Below are positions 53,924-62,287 of a stretch of DNA of 64,000 bases, in pieces. A model generated the notes under the pieces. The model worked only from the letters and a program-made list of their open reading frames with translations, made no database searches and had not been told where the DNA came from. The first letter of the stretch is position 1; each line of letters begins with the position of its first letter. The position numbers were made by a program, and so were the translations under genes. The DNA lies in the NCBI RefSeq assembly GCF_022968825.1, contig NZ_JALHKS010000001.1, positions 496,001 to 560,000 of the forward strand. Direction: 5' to 3'. The stretch is from Chryseobacterium salipaludis. Its GTDB lineage: Bacteria; Bacteroidota; Bacteroidia; Flavobacteriales; Weeksellaceae.

Positions 53924-54317
53924 GCAGGCGGGATATTTTTATGTTTTTTGGGCGGACATTTCGCGCTGTTCGTTCTTACTCCTCGCTCGGTCGGCTCCAC
54001 TGTGTTCCGCCGCCTCGCTGCGGGGTACCCACTGCCATCGCGGCCGCGGGAAGTGCACCTCTTTACATCTGCATTTATTGAAACATGGGTTTTTATAATA
54101 GAGCGCAAGTAAACTGAATTGTACAGAAGTTTTTGAAAATCATATTGATAAAAGAATTACTTTTAGCGGAAACAAGGCTCATCAATTATCATCTTTAAGT
54201 TACGAGTTATCGTATCGACATTTACCCTTATAAGATTTTAAAAAAGAACCGCTGCGGTAGGAAGAACTCGCATATTTTAATATTTATTTACAATTTTATA
54301 ATTAAAAAATAAAAACA
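53924..54317. other. Intergenic region holding repeat copy C and a possible coding remnant
   Basis: The first part contains repeat copy C. After it, one frame is open from 54102 to a TAA at 54231 with no start codon and reads protein-like (NCTEVFENHIDKRITFSGNK). It may be a leftover gene end. The final 80 nt are very AT-rich. Confidence 0.4.
53950..54060 (+). repeat. Dispersed intergenic repeat, copy C
   Basis: This copy of about 111 nt is near-identical to copy B (same GGGCGGACATTTCGCGCTGT start, same GCCATCGCGGCCGCGGGAAG end) with a few substitutions. Confidence 0.85.
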
Positions 54318-54734
54318 ATGACTGAACTAACATCTGAGTTTTGGAACACTCTAGCGAGCCAATTGATTCTGATCAGTACTTTATTAGGTGGGTTTTCATT
54401 TTCAAATTTATACATCATTGACGGAACGAAAACAGATTCCAAATTAAAAAGTTCGCTTTTCAAAGCTTTAACATTGGCTTGTGCTGGGTTTATTATTTCA
54501 ATCTTTGCGATGACCAATATAATAATGCGCACCACCCCCGGGTATCCATTTGAAACAACCAACACAGATTTGCTTTTGCCAAGAATTATTGGAACAGCTT
54601 CTTTTCTGATTGGACTCATTTCAATTCTCTATGCTATCGCGATTTCAGGACGAATTAAAGATTATAGTTCAAAGACATTTTCATTAATTGTGGGAGTAGT
54701 CGCTTTTATACTCATTTTACTAATGCTCAATTAG
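54318..54734 (+). CDS. Four-helix membrane protein of unknown function
   Basis: The 138-residue protein has four likely membrane helices (about 14-33, 48-69, 85-107, 119-137). There is a short polar loop with GTKTDSKLKSS and a TTPGYPFETTN loop between helices 2 and 3. I recognise no family. AT-rich codon use sets it apart from the backbone genes. It stands alone in the accessory region. Confidence 0.6.
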   Translation: MTELTSEFWNTLASQLILISTLLGGFSFSNLYIIDGTKTDSKLKSSLFKALTLACAGFIISIFAMTNIIMRTTPGYPFETTNTDLLLPRIIGTASFLIGLISILYAIAISGRIKDYSSKTFSLIVGVVAFILILLMLN

Positions 54735-55053
54735 CAAATCAGATAACACCCGCATGACAAAAGCAATTGATGAATGATTTCTGGGGAAAAGTCTATTACA
54801 TTGTACTGAACATTAGCAAAGGATTTCTATATCCAGCAGAAAACATCAGTAAAAATTTTGGATAGAAGCAAAAAAATTGATCAGCAGTAAAAACGGTAGG
54901 AATAAGCATTTAACGAATGTGGGCCGGCTAGACCATTCCTAAGAATATTATTTATAGTGATTTAAACGATTTTCAGAACTTTATTCTTAACTTTTTATTT
55001 TGCTGCGTTTCAGAAAATCATTTTATTAAAGAAGGATAAATCAAAGTCATTTT
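54735..55053. other. Intergenic gap without recognisable features
   Basis: These 319 AT-rich nucleotides lie between two membrane-protein genes. I see no ORF, RNA or repeat. The upstream region of the DUF3667 gene has TTTTATTTTGC near 54990-55000 as a weak promoter candidate. Confidence 0.4.
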
Positions 55054-55788
55054 ATGGATATTATTTGTAAAAACTGCGGTGATGTAATTACTAAAAATTA
55101 CTGCGCGAATTGCGGAGACAATGATTCCGTTCGAAGGATTGACCGAAATTACGCGGTACAGGAAGTTTTGTATTTAATTGGCTTTGAGAAAGGTTTTCTC
55201 TACACTGCTAAATTACTGCTGCTTAAGCCTGGACTTTTGTTGCGTACCTATATTCATGAGAGCCGACAAAAAATCACAAAGCCAATTACGTTTCTTGTAA
55301 TAACTTCCGTAATCTATACGGTGATATCTAAATTTTTCGGCACGGATAAAATAGCTTCAGATTTTTCGGCCAAAGCGTACGGAGACTCTAGTTTAACATC
55401 TATCAACATCTGGATTCAGGAAAACATGGGGTATGCTAATATACTGATGATTATGCCAATAACATTTTGGGCCAGAATATTTTTTAAAAAATATGGATAT
55501 AATTTTTACGAAACGTTTCTTGTCATTTCTTTCGTGATGGGTTTTGGCATGTTAATATTTTCACTAGAACCGCCTATCGCTAATCTTTTTCCCTCAAAAA
55601 TATTGGTGACTAATAGTTTGCTAGCCTTTTTGGCTTTCATTTATGCAGGATGGGCGATTGGGCAATTTTACGGCAAAACAATTAAAAATTATTTCAAGGC
55701 ATTTCTGAGTTATATTTTCGGTTTTATAACATTCCAAATCGTAGTTACTATTATTGCGGTAGTGAACAATATGATTCTTAAAAAGTAA
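55054..55788 (+). CDS. DUF3667 family membrane protein with N-terminal zinc ribbon
   Basis: This 244-residue protein begins with a four-cysteine zinc ribbon, CKNCG (5-9) and CANCG (17-21). Five hydrophobic segments follow (about 80-95, 128-147, 153-172, 185-205, 217-240). A conserved KPGLLLRTYIHESRQKITKPITFL segment precedes the first helix, seen here in pieces. This is the DUF3667 layout. Function is unknown. It is an AT-rich single gene in the accessory region. Confidence 0.8.
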   Translation: MDIICKNCGDVITKNYCANCGDNDSVRRIDRNYAVQEVLYLIGFEKGFLYTAKLLLLKPGLLLRTYIHESRQKITKPITFLVITSVIYTVISKFFGTDKIASDFSAKAYGDSSLTSINIWIQENMGYANILMIMPITFWARIFFKKYGYNFYETFLVISFVMGFGMLIFSLEPPIANLFPSKILVTNSLLAFLAFIYAGWAIGQFYGKTIKNYFKAFLSYIFGFITFQIVVTIIAVVNNMILKK

Positions 55789-56043
55789 AATTATCATCAG
55801 ATATATATTGTCTTTGAGAATTCAGTTAGCAATATCCGCAAAAATGTTTTACCTTCTTAATTTTTACTTTTTTTAGTGGAATCGGAGAATCTTCGATTTC
55901 ATTTTTCTTTTTTTTCAGTAATTTATAAGATCTGTAAAAGCATTTGCTCAGGTCGGTTTTCCTTTGAAATTATCTGCAAAGTAGCCCGTCCTTCGCCAAT
56001 ACTTTTTCCGTTGGGTACAATATCAAACCAAAACACAATCAAA

Positions 56044-56385
56044 ATGAAAAAAAATTTACATAAACTTTTTCTGATACTTATCGGAATTGTCTTAATCGGC
56101 AAATTATCAAGTTGGTTTTTGAATTACAATGACGAAACAAATCACATTCTCAACATAGGAATGTTCACTCTGATCGGAATCGCATATTTAGTTGGAGGTT
56201 TTGTCTGGGGCAAAAAACCGGTTAATATAATTTTTCTGACTTGCGGAACTTATTTAATTATAATGAATTTTATAGGAGATTTCGGATTGAAACCAATAAT
56301 TGGAATTGTTTGTATTTTAACACCAATGTTAATTGCACGGTTCTCACGTGATGAGACTGATGAAAATGAGCTAGCTGATAAATAA
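56044..56385 (+). CDS. Small membrane protein of unknown function
   Basis: The 113-residue protein (ATG at 56044, MKKNLHKLFLILIG) has about four hydrophobic segments (7-27, 34-52, 59-75, 80-100). A charged C-terminal tail reads SRDETDENELADK. The reading frame extends upstream, but those codons do not look natural. I recognise no family. It is followed by a 153-nt gap with an inverted repeat suggestive of a cassette boundary. Confidence 0.55.
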   Translation: MKKNLHKLFLILIGIVLIGKLSSWFLNYNDETNHILNIGMFTLIGIAYLVGGFVWGKKPVNIIFLTCGTYLIIMNFIGDFGLKPIIGIVCILTPMLIARFSRDETDENELADK

Positions 56386-56408
56386 AAAACTGTAGCCAAC
56401 ACTGTATG

Positions 56409-56522
56409 ATTGCAATTACGGCGTATTCGACGGCGTCCGGATTTATTCAGAACTTCTAAAGAAAGTTGGACACCTGCAACTGAATCGTAACTGAAGATTA
56501 TACGAAACCGTTATGCACAATT
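56409..56522. repeat. Imperfect inverted repeat, possible cassette-type recombination site
   Basis: The left arm ATTGCAATTACGG (56409-56421) and right arm CCGTTATGCACAATT (56508-56522) are imperfect complements about 86 nt apart. They lie between two accessory genes. The outer layout resembles attC-like or cassette-boundary sequences I have seen between small Bacteroidota genes. No integrase is present in the window. Confidence 0.35.
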
Positions 56523-56538
56523 AAAACCCACAATATAA

Positions 56539-57858
56539 ATGAAATTTAAACTGATCATATCATTAACGGCATTACTATTCGGTTTTACTGTTTTTGCTCA
56601 AAACATCGATATTGAAAAAATTGACAGATTTATAAGCTACATTGAAAATAACGACAGAGGAATTGGAAGCGTTTCCATCTTCAAAGACGGGAAAGAAGTT
56701 TACAACAGAAGTTTCGGGCAGTCAAAACTCACAGACATTCAGTATAACGCTGACACGAAATATCATATTGGTTCCATAACCAAAACGATTACAGCAACTT
56801 TGATATTTAAACTTATTGAAAGTAACAAGCTACAATTAGACGACAAACTCTCGAAGTTTTATCCAGAAATTCCAAACTCCGATCACATTACAATCAAAAA
56901 TTTATTGGAACATTCCAGTGGTTTAGGCGATTTTACAAGGAAAAACGACAGCGTAACCTGGCTGACGGAAAAAATAAGCGAGAAAGAAACTTTTGATGAA
57001 ATTATTAAACAAGGCGTTTCCTTTCAGCCAAGCGAAAAAGTTAATTATTCTAATTCAGGTTATTTTCTCTTGACAAAAATTGTAGCAAAACTCTATAAGA
57101 AAGAGTATGCTGCAGTCGTTGCAAAAGAAATTGTCAAACCGTTAAATCTTAATAATTTCTCATCAATAACCTCAAAAACCAAGAACGTTTTTCCGTCTTA
57201 TGGTTACAACGGAAAATGGGAAAAAGTTACAGATTTTGAGTTTTCAAATGTAATCGGAGTTGGCGATATGGTTGCTACCACAGCGGATTTAAACACATTT
57301 CTATATCATTTATTTCAGAGCAAAATCCTGAAAAAAGAAAGTGTGAAGCAGATGAAGCCGGACGTTGCGAGAAAAGAAACCTTTGGCAGAGGATTGATGC
57401 GCATCCCTTTTCAGGAGCATATTTTTTCCGGACACGGAGGCACCACCTACGGTACCCACTCAGCAGTGGCGTATAATGAAAAGGATGGGTTGGGATTTAG
57501 TCTTATTTTGAACGGAGAACGGTTTCCACATAATGATTTTGCGATTGAGATTTTAAGTATCATTTACGAAAAACCTTATGAAATTCCAGTATTTGCTACT
57601 TACAACTTGACATCGGAAGAATTAGACAAGTATTTAGGTGTTTATGTTTCTCTACAAATTCCTTTAAAAATCACAATTACGAAAGAGGGAAACGCTTTGG
57701 TTGCACAGGGAACAGGACAGCCAGCGTTTCCGCTTGAAGCAACGGGTAAGCACAAATTTAAGTTTGACCAGGCAGGAGTAAAAGTTGAATTTAACCCGAT
57801 GGACTATAAAATGATTTTATTTCAAGGCGGAAAACAAATTGAGTTCAGAAGAGAATAA
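56539..57858 (+). CDS. Serine hydrolase of the beta-lactamase class C / penicillin-binding family
   Basis: This 439-residue exported protein has a signal peptide (1-20, ending VFAQ) and the SxxK nucleophile SITK (about residue 79). It also has the YSNSGY motif (Tyr-x-Asn, about 173) and the GHGGTTYGTHS segment in place of KTG. A C-terminal lipocalin-like domain (about 350-439) ends it. It is probably a D-aminopeptidase, esterase or PBP-like enzyme and not a true beta-lactamase. The codons are AT-rich relative to the backbone. It stands alone after the inverted-repeat gap. Confidence 0.85.
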   Translation: MKFKLIISLTALLFGFTVFAQNIDIEKIDRFISYIENNDRGIGSVSIFKDGKEVYNRSFGQSKLTDIQYNADTKYHIGSITKTITATLIFKLIESNKLQLDDKLSKFYPEIPNSDHITIKNLLEHSSGLGDFTRKNDSVTWLTEKISEKETFDEIIKQGVSFQPSEKVNYSNSGYFLLTKIVAKLYKKEYAAVVAKEIVKPLNLNNFSSITSKTKNVFPSYGYNGKWEKVTDFEFSNVIGVGDMVATTADLNTFLYHLFQSKILKKESVKQMKPDVARKETFGRGLMRIPFQEHIFSGHGGTTYGTHSAVAYNEKDGLGFSLILNGERFPHNDFAIEILSIIYEKPYEIPVFATYNLTSEELDKYLGVYVSLQIPLKITITKEGNALVAQGTGQPAFPLEATGKHKFKFDQAGVKVEFNPMDYKMILFQGGKQIEFRRE

Positions 57859-57955
57859 CTGTGCATATAATACTAGATTCACTATTGCGCTGTTACCTCA
57901 AACATTTCTCTTCAAAGCGATGCATGCTTACTGGCTTGAAAATTAATATATATAT

Positions 57956-58333
57956 ATGATGATAAAAATCTTGCCTGCATTATTAATTTTTGCAGTAATC
58001 TCCTGTCAAACGGCGGCAGAAGAAAAAGGGATTGCGTTTTCTGTTGAAAACAAATCGGACCATGCTATTGAAAACGTGCGGTTCACAACTTCTGAACATC
58101 TGCACGAATGCGTTTTCGACCTTATACAACCGAATGATAAAGTTTTCGATTTTCTGAAGATGCAGGAAAATCAGATTGATGCGAATTATATCCTCGAATT
58201 CAGCCGAAAAGGCAAAAGCAAAACCGTGAAAATTTTCGGATACTACACGAACGGCGGACCTTTAGACAAACGGGTAAATATTCAAATAAAAAACGATATA
58301 ATACTTTCAGATTTTAAAGGCATACCCTATTAG
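57956..58333 (+). CDS. Small lipoprotein of unknown function
   Basis: The 125-residue lipoprotein has signal MMIKILPALLIFAVISC (Cys17). A beta-rich body carries FSVENKSDHAIENVRFTTS and a C-terminal VNIQIKNDIILSDFKG. The fold could be immunoglobulin-like, but I recognise no family. The start could be either of two adjacent ATGs. It lies 97 nt after the serine hydrolase gene on the same strand. Confidence 0.6.
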   Translation: MMIKILPALLIFAVISCQTAAEEKGIAFSVENKSDHAIENVRFTTSEHLHECVFDLIQPNDKVFDFLKMQENQIDANYILEFSRKGKSKTVKIFGYYTNGGPLDKRVNIQIKNDIILSDFKGIPY

Positions 58334-58663
58334 ATTCGCCGGCTCAATTACTATTTTCATTGGTGCGATTACCATTTACTTTGTAAATCATATCACAAGC
58401 CTCAGGTGAATGGAAAAATATTAAATATGCGATCCGACCAATGCGAATATTAACCTTGGGCAACATTTTTTTACTTAGCAAAGTTCAGGAGGCAGGACGT
58501 CGTAACATCACGTTTGGAGTATCCGCCACTGTATATCCATATCCTTCAACGAATAACAAGTTCTGATTTATAAAGGTTGGGCTCGTCATCATTAATTAAA
58601 AATATCCCTCTGTGGAATTTCCATCTTTTTTTAAAACAAGCTGACATTTAATATCTTTGCAGT
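58334..58663. other. Intergenic gap closing the accessory region
   Basis: These 330 nt contain no ORF, repeat or RNA that I recognise, apart from the dusB promoter element at the end. Confidence 0.45.
58652..58659 (+). promoter_or_regulatory. -7 element of dusB, 4 nt from the start codon
   Basis: TATCTTTG, then CAGT, then ATG, identical to the ypdA arrangement. No TTG is present 17-23 nt upstream. Confidence 0.55.
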
Positions 58664-59659
58664 ATGATAAAAATCGGCCCGATCCAATTGCCCGAATTTC
58701 CGCTGCTGCTGGCTCCTATGGAGGATGTTTCTGATCCGCCCTTTCGCCGTTTGTGCAAAATGCACGGCGCAGACCTGATGTATTCTGAGTTTATTTCCTC
58801 GGAAGGCCTGATCCGCGATGCGATGAAAAGCCGTAAGAAACTGGATATTTTCGATTATGAAAGACCGGTGGGCATCCAGATTTTCGGCGGTGATGAGGAA
58901 GCCATGGCACTCTCGGCCAAAATTGTGGAAACCGTGAATCCCGACCTGGTGGACATTAACTTCGGCTGCCCGGTGAAAAAAGTGGTATCCAAAGGTGCCG
59001 GCGCCGGTGTGCTGAAAGATATTGACCTGATGGTACGGCTAACCAAAGCGGTCGTCAATTCCACCCATCTGCCCGTGACGGTAAAAACGCGGCTGGGCTG
59101 GGACACCGAAACCATTAATATTATGGAAGTAGCGGAGCGGCTGCAGGAAACCGGCATCAAAGCGCTGACCATCCACGCCCGCACGCGCGCGCAGATGTAT
59201 AAAGGCGAAGCCGACTGGAACTACATCTCTGCCGTAAAAAACAATCCGAATATTGAAATTCCGATTTTCGGAAACGGCGATATCGACTCACCGCAGAAAG
59301 CTTTGGAATACCGCCAAAAATTTGACTGCGACGGTGTGATGATTGGCCGCGGTGCGATTGGCTATCCCTGGATTTTTAATGAAATCAAACATTTCTTCGA
59401 GACAGGCGAAATCCTGCCCGAACCTACGGTGGACCAGCGCCTGGAAGCCGTGCGCCAGCACGCCGAATGGAGCGCCGAATGGAAAGGCGAGCGGCTCGGC
59501 CTGATTGAAATGCGCCAGCATTACAGCAATTACTTCCGCGGCATTCCGCACTTCAAAGAGTTCAGAAGAAAATTCCTGGAGGTATTTACACTGGAGGAAA
59601 TGGATGAAGTGATTGCAGAGGCGGCAGATTTTTACAGTGATTTCGTTTTGCCGAGGTAA
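58664..59659 (+). CDS. dusB: tRNA-dihydrouridine synthase
   Basis: This 331-residue FMN enzyme reduces uridine to dihydrouridine in tRNA D-loops. It has the N-terminal LAPMEDVSDPPFRRL and the catalytic-Cys motif INFGCPVKKVVSKGAGAG (Cys about 103). VKTRLGWD, TIHARTRAQMYKG and GNGDI then IGRGAIGYPWIF (FMN phosphate site) follow. These are DusB-type features. Backbone-type codon use returns here after the accessory region. The mRNA is predicted to be near-leaderless. Confidence 0.94.
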   Translation: MIKIGPIQLPEFPLLLAPMEDVSDPPFRRLCKMHGADLMYSEFISSEGLIRDAMKSRKKLDIFDYERPVGIQIFGGDEEAMALSAKIVETVNPDLVDINFGCPVKKVVSKGAGAGVLKDIDLMVRLTKAVVNSTHLPVTVKTRLGWDTETINIMEVAERLQETGIKALTIHARTRAQMYKGEADWNYISAVKNNPNIEIPIFGNGDIDSPQKALEYRQKFDCDGVMIGRGAIGYPWIFNEIKHFFETGEILPEPTVDQRLEAVRQHAEWSAEWKGERLGLIEMRQHYSNYFRGIPHFKEFRRKFLEVFTLEEMDEVIAEAADFYSDFVLPR

Positions 59660-59742
59660 AATTTTTTATTGCAGCTGATAATTCCGGGCGCATTTGTGAT
59701 TCTTTACCAATCGATATAAAAATTCCCAAATAAAACGACTCC

Positions 59743-59834
59743 CCTAGCCCCGATTGCAGCGGTTACCCCACAGCAGGCGATGGCCCCAGCGTGGGCGCGA
59801 GGAGTATGAGCGGAAAGCGGGTTCCCGGCTCCTG
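59743..59834 (-). repeat. Dispersed intergenic repeat, copy D (inverted, diverged)
   Basis: On the minus strand it contains CTCATACTCCTCGC and CTGTGGGGTAACCGCTGC, matching parts of copies B and C. It ends in GGGGCTAGGGG; on the plus strand this end reads CCTAGCCCCGATTGCAGCGG, a string I recall from many flavobacterial intergenic regions. It lies between dusB and the ABC transporter genes. Confidence 0.6.
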
Positions 59835-59884
59835 AAAAATCCGTACCTTTCTAGCCTTTAATTTTCAACGAAAAATACGAGTCT

Positions 59885-60817
59885 ATGCTCACTGCAGAAC
59901 ACGTAACCAAAACCTATAACGCCGGTAAAAAGCTGGCACTGTCTGATTTTTCCATCCACGTGCCGACCGGCAGCATCTATGGCCTGCTGGGCCCGAACGG
60001 TGCCGGCAAAACTACCTTTATCCGCATCATTAACCAGATTACCCAGGCGGATTCCGGAACCATCCGCTTGAACGGCGAACCGCTAAATCCGGATCATATT
60101 CGCCAGATCGGCTATATGCCGGAAGAACGCGGCCTCTATAAAAATATGACCGTGGGTGACCAGCTGATTTATTTCGGTGCGCTGAAAGGGATGACCAAAC
60201 ACGATGCGCGCAAGGAAGCGCAGTACTGGTTTGAGCAACTGCAGATTGACCAGTGGTGGAAAAAGAAGCTCAGCGAACTTTCCAAAGGAATGGCACAGAA
60301 GATCCAATTTGTGGTCACAGTGCTGCACCGACCGAAACTGCTGATTCTGGATGAGCCTTTCTCCGGTTTTGATCCGGTGAACGCGAACCTGATCAAAGAT
60401 CAGATTCTGGCGCTGCGCAATAACGGCACAACCATCATCCTCTCCACCCACCGCATGGAAAGTGTGGAAGAAATGTGCGATTCGGTAGCGCTGATCAATC
60501 ATTCCCGCAAAGTGCTGGACGGTGAAGTGTTCCGGGTGCGCGAACAGTTTAAGAAAAACATTTTTAATATTACACTGGCGGACGCTGATATGGAGCGGTT
60601 CCGGACGTTCCGCGAACATTTTGATATTGCTGATATTTCTGAGCGCAACGAACTGCTGAGCTTCACCATCCGCAATGACAGTGACCAGCGTGCGCTGCTG
60701 CAGGCACTGCTCGACATCGGCACCATTCGCTCCTTTGACGAGAAAATTCCGGGCATGAATGAAGTCTTCATCAATGCGGTACGCGGCCATGAACCGGCGG
60801 CGGCTGAACTTCTGTAA
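59885..60817 (+). CDS. ABC transporter ATP-binding protein, NatA-like
   Basis: This 310-residue ABC ATPase drives the adjacent permease. It has Walker A GPNGAGKTT (about 38-46), the Q-loop region, signature LSKGMAQKIQ (ABC-2 type variant), Walker B LLILDEPFSGFDP and the switch His in LSTHRMESVEE. The C-terminal ~80 residues form the DUF4162-like extension. The pair resembles the NatAB Na+ exporter. It is followed 21 nt later by the permease gene. Confidence 0.92.
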   Translation: MLTAEHVTKTYNAGKKLALSDFSIHVPTGSIYGLLGPNGAGKTTFIRIINQITQADSGTIRLNGEPLNPDHIRQIGYMPEERGLYKNMTVGDQLIYFGALKGMTKHDARKEAQYWFEQLQIDQWWKKKLSELSKGMAQKIQFVVTVLHRPKLLILDEPFSGFDPVNANLIKDQILALRNNGTTIILSTHRMESVEEMCDSVALINHSRKVLDGEVFRVREQFKKNIFNITLADADMERFRTFREHFDIADISERNELLSFTIRNDSDQRALLQALLDIGTIRSFDEKIPGMNEVFINAVRGHEPAAAELL

Positions 60818-60838
60818 ACAAAACTTTAGAACTTTTCC

Positions 60839-62149
60839 ATGAAAAATATTCTGCTGATTACGCAACGCGAATACCTCACGCAGGTGAAGAAAAAATCCTT
60901 TGTGCTGCTGACCATTCTGGCGCCGGTGCTGATGATCGGTTTCGGCTTTCTGATTGCTTTTATGCTGAAGGCAAATTCCTCCTCGAGCACCTTTCACGTC
61001 ATCGACAAGAGCGGCCTGTTTGAAGGCAAACTGGAAAACCGTAAATCGGTCACCTACGTTTTAGTGCCTGAAAACAATGAACAGGCACTGCGCAGCACGC
61101 TGAAAGATATGACCGATATTGAAGGACTGCTGATTATTCCAAAGTTGCAGGACCACAATTACGAGCAGTTGCAGAAAAACACGACCTTGCTGGTCAACAA
61201 AAAGATTGGATTTGATACAAAAACTGCGGTAGCCTCTGATTTAGGTAAAGTAATCCGTCAGGAAAAAATCCGTGACCTGGGCCTGGAGGAAGCTGAGTTA
61301 AAAAGCTTGGACGAAGGATTCGAGCTGCGAACGCAGAATATCGTGGACGAAAAAGACGGCGACAACAGTCTTGCCTTCAGTGTGAAATCCGGATTTGCGC
61401 TGGTGATGATGTATGCGGTATTTATGTTTATTATCATCTATGGCGTGCGCGTGATGCGCAGTGTGCTGGAGGAAAAGAACAACCGCGTGGTGGAAATTAT
61501 TATTTCGTCGGTCAAGCCTTTCGAACTGATGATGGGAAAAATTCTGGGAGTGACCTTTGTGGCGCTGACGCAGTTTTTGGTCTGGATTACCATGGCCGTG
61601 CTCGGTGCGCTGTTTCTGAATACAGGCTTAGGGAGTTTGCAACAACAACTGCCGGGCGCCGGTGAGGAAGCCGTGGCACAACTGGACTTCCGGCAGATGG
61701 CGGGCGAAATTTCGGGCATTCTGCTGGATATGAATGTGCCGGTGGTCATTGGCGTATTCATCGTCTTCTTTCTGCTCGGCTATGTATTTTACAGCTCGAT
61801 GTATGCGGCCATCGGTTCCGCGGTGGACAACGAAACCGAAACGCAGCAGTTTACGCTGTTTGCCATCATCCCGCTGATGCTGGGCATGTATGGCAGCATT
61901 ACCATTATGAACAATCCGGAAGGCCCGCTGGGTTTCTGGTTGTCTATGATTCCGTTTACCTCACCGGTGGCGATGATTGCCCGCATTCCGTTCGGTGTCC
62001 CGATGTCGCAGATCCTGCTCTCAGCGGGCTTACTGCTTGCTTCTACCCTTTTCATGGTATTCTTAGCCGGCAAAGTGTACCGCATTGGCATTCTGATGTA
62101 CGGCAATAAGGCCACGGTGAAGGAATTGTGGAAGTGGATCAGGAGTTAG
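60839..62149 (+). CDS. ABC-2 transporter permease, NatB-like
   Basis: The 436-residue inner-membrane protein has one N-terminal helix (about 22-43) and a large extracytoplasmic domain (about 45-175). About five C-terminal helices follow (roughly 185-205, 230-255, 300-320, 340-360, 385-415). EEKNNRVVEIIISSVKPFELMMGKILG is the typical ABC-2/NatB coupling segment, seen here in pieces. It forms an exporter with the preceding ATPase; the substrate is unknown. Confidence 0.88.
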   Translation: MKNILLITQREYLTQVKKKSFVLLTILAPVLMIGFGFLIAFMLKANSSSSTFHVIDKSGLFEGKLENRKSVTYVLVPENNEQALRSTLKDMTDIEGLLIIPKLQDHNYEQLQKNTTLLVNKKIGFDTKTAVASDLGKVIRQEKIRDLGLEEAELKSLDEGFELRTQNIVDEKDGDNSLAFSVKSGFALVMMYAVFMFIIIYGVRVMRSVLEEKNNRVVEIIISSVKPFELMMGKILGVTFVALTQFLVWITMAVLGALFLNTGLGSLQQQLPGAGEEAVAQLDFRQMAGEISGILLDMNVPVVIGVFIVFFLLGYVFYSSMYAAIGSAVDNETETQQFTLFAIIPLMLGMYGSITIMNNPEGPLGFWLSMIPFTSPVAMIARIPFGVPMSQILLSAGLLLASTLFMVFLAGKVYRIGILMYGNKATVKELWKWIRS

Positions 62150-62226
62150 AACCAGAGCAATTACATTATTATAACAGATGTACAATAAGCGGGCGAGCTA
62201 CTTGTAATAAGTTGCCCTATATTTTA

Positions 62227-62263
62227 TAAAAAAACGGAGCCACCTGCAATCAGTAGCTCCGCT
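62227..62263 (-). terminator. Terminator after sucD
   Basis: The stem CGGAGC/GCTCCG has a 15-nt loop. On the minus strand it is followed by a T run and sits 25 nt past the sucD stop. The plus-strand side also has Ts, so it may serve the ABC permease transcript too. Confidence 0.75.
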
Positions 62264-62287
62264 TGTTTTTACGTACTCCGGAAATGA

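Noticed and set aside
56539-57858. Serine hydrolase as an antibiotic-resistance beta-lactamase
   Set aside because: It has an SxxK/YxN core, but an HGG-type third motif and a lipocalin-like C-terminal domain; more like a D-aminopeptidase or esterase.
50713-58663. Accessory region as a phage-defence island
   Set aside because: No nuclease, helicase, TIR, reverse transcriptase, toxin-antitoxin or restriction motif was seen; the genes are envelope proteins and remnants.
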